Part shown: positions 22,198 to 33,034 of the stretch, piece by piece
How the letters are laid out: the number at the start of each line of letters is the position of its first letter
Numbering within the stretch: position 1 is the stretch's first letter
From: Scedosporium boydii
Lineage: Eukaryota; Ascomycota; Sordariomycetes; Microascales; Microascaceae
Length of the DNA stretch: 64,000 nucleotides
NCBI GenBank assembly: GCA_002221725.1
Contig: NJFT01000117.1
Location: forward strand, 56,519 to 120,518
Direction of reading: 5' to 3'
Translations under genes and position numbers: made by a program
The notes under the pieces: generated by a model
Seen by the model: only the letters and a program-made list of their open reading frames with translations
Database searches by the model: none
What the model was told of the DNA's origin: nothing

Positions 22198-23067
22198 CTA
22201 GTCAATCTCCGCCGGAACAGCGCGTTTTTCCGGGCGCGGGATCGAGACAGGTTCTCCCCGGGCTGGGGTTGAAGATTGATCGATAGCAAGTGTTCCAGAG
22301 ATAAGGTGCGTAAAGACGATGAACGCGATCAGAAAGGCTGGGAGCGGACTGACACGCAGCCGTCTGGCACTGCTGATGGCAACGGGTTGCGATGGCCCAG
22401 CCCTTGAGGTGCCCGTTGAGCCGGTTATATTCTGACCGGCGGATGTAGGATAGCCGGTCTGCCCGTCTGTATCGTCGTCCGCCAAGACTCCGCAAGTATC
22501 TTTGTCAACCACGACGGGAGAATTGGCACCTGCAGCCGACATTGATATATCACAGTTTTCAGAAGTGATGTGCTCTCTGAAAGACACATTCTCATCGCTG
22601 ATGATCCATTCGGTTCTAGAGACGACTGGGGTGCCTTCGCATTCCACACCGTTGGAGCATGACAAAGTATCGCTATTCATGACACAAGTGGTGGTCGGGA
22701 AATCATAGAGTAGGTCACGGCCTTCCCCTCGGCACGTGAAGCTGAACGAGAAAGACTCGTCTCCTGGGTATATCGCAAAAGTGCTGTTCCAAGCAGCCGC
22801 TGCCATGTCGCCGAGGGCAGGCATTTTCCGGCGGGTGCGGTCGACCAGGGCGGGAGTGATTTCTTGTCGCTTCTCAGCAGAATCGTGGCCGGCGAGCTCT
22901 GCGTTTCCCAGAAGAGGGAAGACCACGGCCAGAACGGTGGCAGACCAGTGGGCTGCATTTTGCCGAGCGAGCGTAAAGCTGAAAATAATATTTGTATGAG
23001 CCGTTTGCTGAGCGAGAGTATGGCTAAAAGGGATAGTGTTATGAGATGTTTGGGAAGGGTTGGACAT
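22198..23067 (-). CDS. Hypothetical membrane protein with Cys-containing ectodomain
   Basis: An open frame of 289 aa. After a polar start and a hydrophobic stretch (TVLAVVFPLLG), a domain with about eight cysteines (residues about 110-200) is followed by a Ser/Gly/Thr-rich stalk and a membrane segment (LPAFLIAFIVFTHLISGTLAI). The tail ends soon after a Lys-Arg. The ORF stops with TAG at 22198-22200, and the next gene continues in the same frame. A 66-nt GT-AG interval from within the tail could remove the stop in frame. Function unknown. Confidence 0.55.
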   Translation of the reverse strand: MSNPSQTSHNTIPFSHTLAQQTAHTNIIFSFTLARQNAAHWSATVLAVVFPLLGNAELAGHDSAEKRQEITPALVDRTRRKMPALGDMAAAAWNSTFAIYPGDESFSFSFTCRGEGRDLLYDFPTTTCVMNSDTLSCSNGVECEGTPVVSRTEWIISDENVSFREHITSENCDISMSAAGANSPVVVDKDTCGVLADDDTDGQTGYPTSAGQNITGSTGTSRAGPSQPVAISSARRLRVSPLPAFLIAFIVFTHLISGTLAIDQSSTPARGEPVSIPRPEKRAVPAEID

Positions 23068-24531
23068 TGTCGAGGTTGCGGCTCATTTTGTAGGCAACGA
23101 GCTGCACTTTGAGATTCTGTCGTCAACGAGAAGGATCCGTCAGCCTAGCCTGAATACGGTCCTCATCATGACCTTTTCGTAAAACTCCTCAGTCCGTATT
23201 CGTCCAACCACGCCGCCCTTCTCATGGACACAAACGAACCGAAGTGGCTCAGAATCCCAGATCTTCATTGGGAGAGAAAAAGTCTAATGGCTGCGTTACC
23301 ACCATCTTGCGCTGAAATTAGCTGAAGGTCCATATCCGGACCAACGAGTGGAAGTGCCCCATTTCCGTCTGTCGTGAAAGGTGATTCCAGATATGGTGAA
23401 TGGTGAATTATGGTAACGGCGAACGGGAGAGTGACAGGCGGATTGAACGGGCTTTCGAATGAATGTTTCAACAGACAGGTACGCTTGGTTTGGTTTATTG
23501 AATGCTAGAATATCTGGTGATTTGGGGATCCGTTTGCTTGGCAAGACCACAGGCTGACCCTGGGGTAAGTTAATTTGATGCCGAATTGGGTTTTTCATGT
23601 TGAATTAGTGAGGCGAAACCAATGTCTGTGAGTTCTGACACACCCTGATGTGGCTTGATCTCATGATCTCTCCAATCTGGTAATCACACATTGTACTTCT
23701 ATTCGAATTATATAGACTTAGGATCGAGATCTGAATATCTAGTCGTTCATGAAAGAGAAGAAATAAACGGAGGGCAGGGCCGATGGTTCTAGTCAGGGCT
23801 CGGGCGACACCAATGTCTTCTCTTTACTTATAATACTTTATAAATTACTAGATGGCCAGGAAAGAGATGTCGATCGCGAGTGGAGTCATGGAGAACGCTC
23901 CCAACCGGTGTATAAATTGGGCCTCAACCTGGGTCGATGATGTTTGGGGTCCAGACTGAAATTCGCTCTATCTTCTTCGACAATCCGTTTTCGCCAACGC
24001 GCAGTTCCGCCTCTAAGTCCTTATGTAGGCTCATCACGCCTCGTCAACAAGTCCTGGGTAGGTCTGTACGAACGCCTTCTCAGTGGGGAATAGCTTAAGA
24101 TTGTGCCTTCTCTTTTGCCGAATCCTTTCAGCCGTCATATGTTTAAATTCCTCTTCCCCAAACTTCTTTCTATACTCCTCGTCTGTATACCCTCGTTCCT
24201 TATTGGCCGGGTTGAAAGGATATTGCTGCAGGTGGACTTTGACTGTCGGACTGACTGGTACTTCGGTCCTGAAATATACCTTAGGATGTTATCACCCACT
24301 GTCAGGGAGTCCTGAGCAGACGCTGGCTGGGCTGACGGGGGACTTGGACTGGGCTATGAGGTGGGGGGATCGTTATCACAATGCTAGGAACCCTTATAGA
24401 TGACAATAAGTAATTCTCGTGGACTTCCTGCGGTCTGAAGCGGCAGTTGTTAACTTTATTACTACATAAACACACTTTCTTGGTTCCCGTAACCTAGCGC
24501 ACAGTAAAACCAGGGCGGTAGGCTACTTCAG
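23068..24531. other. Intergenic stretch with diverged repeat
   Basis: About 1.5 kb. The segment at about 23395-23575 resembles 31305-31500 (shared ATGGTGAATGGT start, CGGGAGA core, TTTATTGAATG and TCCGTTTG blocks). No gene seen. Confidence 0.45.
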
Positions 24532-27500
24532 CTACTCGTCATGATCGTCGTTACCAACGGACGCCTTCCATGGTGTGGCACCGGAAAGGTGACTCTTCCA
24601 GAATGCTTCCAGGTCCTATACCGCCTTGTTAACTAAAACCCGCATCGCCCACAATATCGAAACCGCACTCACCTCAAATACATAGGGACACCCGCTTATG
24701 GGTGCTTGTTGCGTCTCATCATCCCTCTCAAACCACACTTCAAACGAGATCGACTTCGTTTTCGGCTCCGCGCACTCGAACGCCACCACAGTTTCGGGGT
24801 TGCCTGAAGTCGATCGCTTCCAACAGGGAGTGACATTAATAGTGATTTCACCGCCAACCCTGACGACGAACATTTTCGTCTGTTCCTCCAACAAACTCCA
24901 GGACCTCGCCCCATCAAGCCCCACAGCCTGCGCATCGCAGTCTTCCGTCGTCCGAATGCGGCAACCTATTGACCCGCTAATAGACACGGCTGTACGGTTA
25001 GCTGTGGAGTACTCAATGTTACCGAGCCGGAAATAGAACAGGGAAGCCTTGAGCCTCGTAGCGACCTCTAACAGCGAGTCCTTGTTCTCAACTCCCATGA
25101 CCGCTTCATGGAAACGCAAAGTCCTCCAATCTGGGGTAAAGCTGTAAGTGTGTGCCCACTTCTTCAGCGCACTGATGGTCTTCGCGGAGTTGTCATCCAG
25201 ATCGTAGCGCTCCTGGCCCAAATGGACGTTCAGGCGCCGAGCGTTCTGCCTCTGCCTCTCGTCCCACGAGTTCCAGCACTTCCAAAACCTCTGCTCCCCA
25301 TTCATCGAGCTGAAGTAGTTCTTGGCGAGCTTGTCCACCCAGCCAGGTACGTAAGAGATGCTAGGGATGGTGTTGTCGTGGTAAGACTGACCCGACCCAA
25401 TCGAGAGGAGGGTGTCGACCCGCACATTGTGGGACCACAAGTTGCGAGCTTCCAGCCTGGCGATGTCAACCGGGTTATTATCCTGTAGGCCGCCGTCGAG
25501 GAGTAGGTCTCCGTCCTGCGCACTGCGGAATGGTGTAAAGTAGTAGGGCGCCGCAGAAGTAGCCCTGGCGCTGTTCAGGCTATGGTGTTAGTGTCAGTTG
25601 AAGTCGGGGGCGTAACTGGGGTCAGTACTTACGCCTCCCACGTGGGTCGGCGTGATTCAAGATGACGCTTCCCATCGCCAGCGTCGTAATTGGCGATGTA
25701 GTGGGTCACCTCGTTCCGGTTGGTCGTGACGGCAACGCGTGGGAGGTGTGACAGGCATCCGGATTCCCGCGGACGAAGGCCAAAGAGGGTCGTGGTGGCC
25801 GGAAACGCTCGCCTCAATGCCTCTTCGAGTGGCTCAGGCTCGTATATTGATTGAATTCTCCATCTGTAGTACCAGCCGAAAAAGAAGCTATCGATCCCAG
25901 GCCTCTTCTTGAAACTCTTCTGGCTGAGGTCGTCAACTTTCGAGACCGCTGTATCAATGTCCCAGCCATGCACGCCCAGGCCGAGGGCGATGAGGCCACC
26001 TGATTGAACCATGAACATCCTGACCGCTCTTCGCTGCATGGAGTCTACTTACCTGCGCTAGTGCCCACCATGAGATCGAAGAAGTGCCTGATGGGAATCT
26101 CCAGACCTATCGTTTTCTCGAGTCGCTGGAGTATAAGTACCTCAAGGATCCCGCGCACCCCGCCTCCGTCTAGCGATAAAATCCGGACGCCCGCCAATGG
26201 AGGCACCTGCTGAATCACCACGGGCCACGCATCTTCCGGCTCGTTCGTGCCGCAGATAGGGCAATTCAGATGCATTGCGACGGCGGACGGTTCCGCTGAG
26301 AGTTGAGGGTCCTGGAGGTGGTCAATGCAGACATGGCACAGGTAGTGGCCACAGGGCATGCGATATTCTGGCCTCCTGAACAAGCACGGGATACATGGCA
26401 AGTTGTCGACGTAGGACCGGTCCCTGTCGGAGGATGTGGCCCAGAAGTCTGGCCACGGCGCCGTCTGAAGGGCCTCTTTATGCCTCTGTATGGCCCAAGT
26501 CTTGCGGTCACCTGCGGAAGCGAATTGATTGCAGTAAGACGTGAACTCGCGCGTACTTTTTTCGATGGCCCTGACGAACTCCTCTGACGTATAATCTCCG
26601 AACTCAAACATGCCAGGCCGAATCAGCGTCTTGTTGCTGGGACCTCGGTCCAGCTGGTGGCCGCCCTCGTGTCCCGCCCTCGTGTTCAGGCAGCGGGCCC
26701 CGGTCAGCGGGTCTCTATACGCGCATTTGAGGTACCTGTAGAAGAGCGCGCTCGCCGCAACTGTACAGTCCTTCCGAATGGCCTTAGTGAAAACGGCGTC
26801 TGGGGTCGGTGCTATATCTTTACTTCCTGTCAACGCATGCACATTGCATCTGTCCACCAGTGCAGCCCACCTACCATAGCCGCTACTTCTCAGTCTCTCG
26901 ATTACCAACGATTGTGCGATGAGAGATGCACAATAGGCAAAGCCTTCCTGTATCCCTCCAGAAAATGTGATCCTGCAAAATCGCACGAGGTGGTGTCTGA
27001 AGGTCCGCGGAGTCGGCACCTCCTGCTGGGTCTGATTAAAATTGAACGGACCACTCCTGCCGGTTACGAGGTGCTGAAAGGCACGGTCAAAGACGATGCT
27101 CATCTGGTGAGAGTCCAGTCGGATCCAATTATGCTCCCGGCGGCGATGAACATTCCATGATGCCTGCTGGAGACAACGTGAAATTTCGCCGACCTTGCTC
27201 CACACGTCTGACGCTGTTGTCAGCCTTTTGCCGCGGTCGTCGGTCTGTGGCATGGAGTATATATGGAACTCGGAGAAGTGGACGTCAAGGAGCTCTCGCA
27301 TAGTCTTGGCACCGCACTGTTGCACCCTCGTTAGCTGCGTCTTGTTCGAGCTGCCGAGGATGCCACCCCCGCAAAACTCACGTTTTCTGCTAGTATCTTC
27401 ATCCTTGTGTCGCTGAATAGTTCATTCTCTCCTATCATCAGGAAGGCCTCTGTCAAGTCTTTTCCCTTACTCCTGGCCCATTCCAGCATGGAGCTGTCCA

Positions 27501-28505
27501 TGTTTATCACTATAAGTGCGGCAGGTCGGGCGTATCGGTTGACTGTGTTCCCTGCGCCAATCTGGCTCCACTCGAGCAGCCGGGCGACCACACGTTGCAG
27601 GGTTTTGGTGTTCTTGACTACCATGCAGATGACGTCGCTGACTATGTATAGAAACCGAGGGTAGATGTCTTCCACCGCATGCTTGCGGTCTACAGACTGT
27701 GCATGCTGTCCCTGAAAGGTGTAGAGTCTAGACCCTTTGGATTGTTGCCAGAGACTCTGGTAGTCTGCCGCAAGCGGCTGACTACCATCGAAGCCTTCAC
27801 AGTCGGCGTAGAACAGTGGAGACTCTGTCCCAAAAGTGCCAGGATCCGGGTAAAGATTGACTTCCCCTGTTGTGGGCCTTGCGGGTTCTTTGGGGTCTGC
27901 GGGTGTCGGGGCTTGCGTCCGCTCCAGGTCGTCTTTGGCTGTCAATGAGATAAGAGCTCTTACTACAATCCGGTCGAGTTAGAAAATAGCGGCCAAACAT
28001 ATCGCTAGGGGATCGACAAGCTAGACATACTCATTGTGGACTTCCCGGATCCTGTCTTGCCCACGAAAGTAACAATCCTTGGGAATTGTCTCCTGGGGCT
28101 ATCCTCGCGGAGATGCCGCGACTGGTCGACTAGAAGCGAGAACCTAGGAGTCTCGATAATGTGTCGGAAATTTTTCCCCCCTAGTGCCGTCTTCCCGTCA
28201 ACGTGTCTCCCTCTTCCATGGGTATCCCGTGGGTCGCCGTACTTCGCGCTAGCATCGCTTGTCTTGGGCTCAAAGTAGAACCCGAACCATTTGGCGCTTT
28301 CGTCCGTGGCAAAAGCAGCCTTCCAGTTGGCGATTAGGCTAGGATACTCGCCTCGTATCCAGGCTATTGGCGACCACTCCTTGTTGGGATTCTCGCCGTG
28401 GGCTTTCTTCCGGTGAGCCACGAGACAGTCCCCGCAGAAAACCTTCCCGCACGCACATTTCGGATGGATGCCGGAGGCTTCACACAATAAGCAGGAGTCG
28501 CTCAT
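24532..28505 (-). CDS. GBP-like GTPase / RING / patatin phospholipase fusion
   Basis: Six exons: 28031-28505, 27382-27938, 26053-27316, 25633-25999, 24673-25570 and 24532-24615. Phases agree throughout, giving 1214 aa. Residues 5-36 form a Cys/His module (CxxC, CxC, CxxC, two His) like a B-box. GKTGSGKST (149-157) is a Walker A motif. A Thr-rich switch and DCEG (204-207, like the G3 of GBP/atlastin GTPases) follow. A RING-type finger runs from about 652 to 699 (CIPC...CGHYLCHVC...CPIC). Patatin follows: DGGGVRGI (about 727-734), GTSAG (about 762-766) and catalytic DGG at 913-915. A beta-rich C-terminus closes it. I infer nucleotide-controlled lipid hydrolysis, perhaps with ubiquitin ligation. 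Such assemblies recall immune or incompatibility effectors, but the function is unproven. Confidence 0.88.
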
Positions 28506-28975
28506 ACTTCGCGTTTCCTCCGGCAATCTGGCCGCAATCTCTGAGTAGTTATTGGAGGCAAGGTTATTCCGGTGTACGACAACGCGCTGGTGTCAGGAGT
28601 GGCACAAGCCGGGTGATGAGGGGCAGCGGGTTGTTCTTACGATACAGAGTTGTTCAATACCAAGGTATGCAAGGGTGCCCAAAGTTACACACGGCACCCG
28701 TTGGGCTAGATTCCATGAACTCCTCCTTTCTCATCACGTCCGAACGTAGTTGATAATCTCATGCGCCAGACTGTAGTAAAACGACAATCAGTCATCCTGC
28801 GAGGAATCCGCAGACTCCGGCTACTTCGACACGCATATCTATAAGTAAGTCGAGGACCTTGCAGCCATTTCGAACGCTTGACCTTATATCTACAGTTGAG
28901 CTATACACTCGCCGCCGAGAAATACCTTCGCACAACCAACAAACGCCTTGCGCTGCCGAAAACTAAGCTTCAATA
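28506..28975. promoter_or_regulatory. Shared divergent promoter region
   Basis: 470 bases separate the start codons of the patatin fusion (minus) and the LTR-interrupted unknown gene (plus). No specific binding site could be assigned. The arrangement would allow joint regulation. Confidence 0.4.
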
Positions 28976-29090
28976 ATGCCCGACTCTAGAGCGGTGGGCT
29001 TTTCGTTCCAAGCCGATGTCGTGAATACAGCTTCGTTGGCCCATCTTCTTACCGGCCGTGTCCTGAAAGCCATGAGCGACGGTGGGATAG

Positions 29091-29211
29091 TGTCATGTGT
29101 GATCTACTTACAGCTAGACCATTTGACAACAAAAAGATGCTCCAAGTGTCGCGACCAGCGCCACTTGACTGTAAGTAGTCTTATATAGCCACTGCACCAG
29201 CTGTCCTTACA
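29091..29211 (-). mobile_element. Solo LTR of the TRIM family, with 5-bp target duplication
   Basis: A reverse-orientation copy of the 120-bp LTR seen at 1984-2103, with one added A. It is flanked by GATAG at 29086-29090 and 29212-29216, a perfect 5-bp duplication as made by LTR-element integrases. With no internal region left it is a solo LTR, produced by LTR-LTR recombination. It sits inside a coding exon. Confidence 0.92.
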
Positions 29212-29212
29212 G
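29171..29212 (+). other. Possible LTR-derived intron
   Basis: GTAAGT at 29171 and CCTTACAG ending at 29212 bracket 42 nt containing the LTR-borne TAG. Removal is phase 0 on both sides. It is shorter than the other introns modelled here (about 50 nt or more) and lacks a clear CTRAY branch site. Confidence 0.35.
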
Positions 29213-31291
29213 ATAGACGTGTACGCTGTCACGGTATCGATGTGCCTGGGTAATCTCATTCCCATCCAACCATCCCTCGAGAGTGCTGTTTTTCAACATA
29301 TCAGGTCACTCAAGAGCCGTCAGAGTATTGTGGCCAAGGCACTGAGTATCGGCTGGGGCCACTCGCTTATCCCTAGCGAGATGTCTCGGACTAAGGCCGG
29401 TACATCATTGTTACTCCTGATCGGAGCACTAGCTACCGGCTCTAGCGCCTTCTCCGCCGCTCACTGCTTATCTAAGTTGCTGACTCTCTCGGGGTGCGAG
29501 CCCGGGAGCGTTCCCAATATCGATGTTCTGAAGAACATGATTACATACCTAGCACCCTTTGTCCAAGAACTTGGATTTTGCAAGGTGCTCGAACATGTTA
29601 CTATAACGTGCCAGAAACAGCTGCTCCAATCCAAGAAGGACGTGGTAGGCCTCGTTGCCTGTGGCGATAGCCCTGTCCTGGCCGGAGTAATACATCAACT
29701 TTGCCTCACTGCGAAGAGAGAGGAGTCGATCTATCTCGTCGTCAGACAAAGGGGAGCATGGATTGCGAGTTTCGCAAGTTACCTCTTAGGACTATCAGTT
29801 GAAGTTCTCCTAGAAGACACCGTGCTATGGGCGTCTGCGGGGAGCAGCGGGAAAGTATCACTGCAGCTCGCTCCTGGCTTTACGAGCTCGCGCGCTGTAG
29901 AGTTACACGGCCGCCATACCCTGACTCTTGTTCCAGAGCCATCGGACCCGTCTGGAAGGACGCCTTTGGTTATATACTATGACCCCGCGACGGCTCTTGA
30001 CGCTGAGTTGAGCCTGATTCCTGAAATCCCCTCCTCCCGTTATCCGGGAATCCAGACAGCAATCACACGACTGTGCTTTTTTGTTCTCGACACGCTATGG
30101 GTCTCAAAGACTATTTATGGACCGGATTCTGCGCTGTATTCTACCCAAAAGCCAACCAGACATAGACACCTGATCTCACGACCCACGGCTAGGGTTCTCT
30201 CTGCCTTTGGAATTCCTGACCAACTCATCGCGATAGGGAAGAATGATTTCAGACTCCACGGAACTGGAGGTTTGGGCGGTGATGCTTTTCTAGACACCGG
30301 ACTTCTCTATCTAGATTCGGACCTGAAATCTTGGTTGCGGTCAGTCTGTCCCGGTGTCCATATCGTGAAACCATTAAATGTAGTTGACTGTCTTTGTGCT
30401 CACGTCAATAACATCATTACCGGCTTTTCTTCTACAATCATAGCGTTGAGTCAGTGTGTGGCCAATATCCCTGATCTGCGCCTCCGCGCTGACGTTCTTA
30501 ATGGGTCGATTCCAACTCGGTGGTTGCGGGATCTCGGTCCAAGTGAGGACCTGATGCATAGCGTTATTGGGCACCTAGGTCAACTCGTAACCTCGAGCCT
30601 CCCTGATGTTGATGAAGGGATCAAGCGATCTTCCAGAGGGAATAACCTCGTCCTTGGCGTCAGTGCGGACGCTTATACTATCACCTACACAGCTCTCCTC
30701 AGCGACAAAGCTTTCGATGATTATGGACGCCTGCTCACAATTACTTCAGGGCGGGCGGCGGTCGATGGTCTGTTGAGAAATTATCTTATTGAGGCGAAAT
30801 GTGTCTCTAGAAGAGTCAGTACAGATGCACCGACGCTCCTTGCCCCTGGCTCATTTATTGAGCCACACTACTGCCCTGGGCGCCCTCAGGTATGGATAGA
30901 GGCCAAAGTCATTGAGGACTCCATCCTCCTTGGTACATTTTGGGGATACGAGGAAAATAGCACGAGTATATCTTTAGGGTGGTGCGCCGAGCCTATGCAA
31001 TTCGTTGTCCTGACGAAGTGCGGGCATCCGAAGACCCAGCCGTATCGAGTCCCCCAATCCCGTCATCAGCACTGGATATCGCCATTCGGTTACAGCCCCG
31101 CTGATGATGACTGCGGGATCATGATATTCCCTCTCACAGGCAATCGTTTGCAGCAGCTTATTCAATGCGGTCTTTTAGGCAGGAATCGCAGGACCCTGAA
31201 AAGGCCGGCAGTACTTCAAATGAGTTCCTGCATCGCTTGCGCCATCCGAACGGGCCCCGAGAATTCTTGTGTTATTATTCTCGGAGGTTAG

Positions 31292-33034
31292 TGACCGATT
31301 ACACAAATGGTGAATGGTCAGCAATGACAATGGCAAACCGGGAGACAGACGAATCCAATCGGCTTTGAAATGACCGCCTCTCTCCGCCGGATGGGGATAC
31401 TTCGCTTTTTCTTTATTGAATGATAAGATGAATGCTTCACGGCTCTGATATATTCGCGGTCCGTTTGTTTAGTAAGATAATGGGCTGCCTGTTCTCAGGC
31501 ATACTGTGCAGCGCTGCCCAGGGAATCCAGAGACGCGCTGGTGTGGCATACTACAGGAAACACTGGGACGTTCTGCAGCCCCTCATTGTTTTCACAAATA
31601 AATGATGGAGTTGAGGTTTCTCCGCGAAGTCTAGAACTTCAGCAACACTACAAGCTAGTCCTGGGAGAAGAGGGCTAGATCACCACCACTTTGTTCGCCC
31701 CTGGACTGAAAAGTGACCATCGGCGATATTGGAAGTACTTGATGCTAGCCATACAGTAAAGACCGTAGCAGACACTGGAAAAGGAGAAGGCTCCTCAGTC
31801 AGGTGGTTGCTTTAGCGTTCGATGTGACGAAACCTTTCAAGGTCTATAATAGCATAGCATAGTTAGCATCACTTCGACTGCCAGTTATCCCTAAAATTAC
31901 TTCCCGAGATGGTTAATTCACGCTTGCCACATGATGGCACAATTCTTCTTCATTGCTACCGATCGGAGCTGTCATCTCAAGCGTCCCGTGGTCGATCTTC
32001 ACATTGATGTGCTTTGGCATACCTCGGGAAAAGTATTCCTGGGAACCATAAAAATCTGGTCTGAGCCGGAGGAGGCCGCTGAACTCTGAGAGTAAAAATT
32101 GATATAATTGCGACCTGGGGTGTGGGAAAGGTCAGTTTGGGTTTCATCAGGTCAGCCTCAGCCACCGCTGCCTTAGTTTACCGCTCATCGTGGATGAGGA
32201 CTCCTCTTCATACCCTAACTTTCCTTGCCTGCCTCCAAGGGCGCCAGGAACAGTTTTCCCTCGCGGCCCAGGGTCATGGTATGGCGCCCGTAATCAAGAT
32301 GAGCACACGAAGGATCTTATCGAGATGTGACCGTTTGAGCTCGAACTCGTCTTGCTGTATATCTAAGGCTTCGCTTTGTGGCTTGTCGTTGGTACCCCTT
32401 TCGCAATGGCAACTCTTACCAATATCGGGCACTTCCGACCTCACCACGGTGTGTTCTACCATGAAGGCTGCGGTAATTAAGAATAATCGAAGAAATAGAA
32501 GCCTTTGAGCTGGCGCTAGAGCTGCCCACAGCCGACTCCGCACCATCATCATCGTCGTAGTAATTATCCTATTGCGATGGGTTTCCAGTTAATAACTCAA
32601 GAGGTTCAGTTAGCCAGAATCAATCTTAATCCCTGCCTCCCAGGCTAAGATTCAAATTCCGACTTGAGAGTCGAGACTAGCTGCGGACCTGTGCGGACTG
32701 CGCCCAATGTTAGGCAGGAAGTATGCCGGTAGTTCAGCCCACCGTGGCTTGTGCCTCTGGGCTTCTGCTGGCACTCTTTGTGATCAGTTTGACGATAATA
32801 CAAGAGCCGACTCACAGTCCAGCTGGTTGCTGTAATTTCTTGGGACTAGACTCGGGCCAAAGACACGAGTGGTCACGGTAGAAAGAATGTAAACCTCTCA
32901 AACGTCTCTTGGTTATTTTTATCTCTGTAACTGGCGCACAGACTATATTTTCACATGATGTAAATCTGTCACTCCCACAAGAAATCAGGAGAATCGTCTC
33001 CCATCGTCTCCCATCAGGCGTGGGCCACCACATT
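31292..33034. other. Intergenic stretch
   Basis: About 1.7 kb. The first 200 bases carry the diverged repeat shared with about 23395-23575. A 92-codon minus frame (32274-32552) has a hydrophobic N-terminal stretch but no other support. Confidence 0.45.

Larger units (their letters stand above)
28976..31291 (+). pseudogene. Unknown 729-codon gene interrupted by a solo LTR
   Basis: The frame from ATG 28976 runs 38 codons to 29090. A 121-bp solo LTR follows, then a repeated GATAG, and the same frame resumes and stays open to 31291. Without the LTR and one GATAG copy the gene would be 729 aa and intronless. As it stands a TAG at 29186-29188 ends the N-terminal frame. A 42-nt GT-AG interval (29171-29212) would, if spliced, remove that stop and keep frame, adding 28 LTR-derived residues. 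The protein has several hydrophobic stretches (for example LLLLIGALATG) and no motif I recognise. It is divergent from the GTPase-patatin gene. Whether it still works depends on splicing or a downstream start. Confidence 0.75.
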
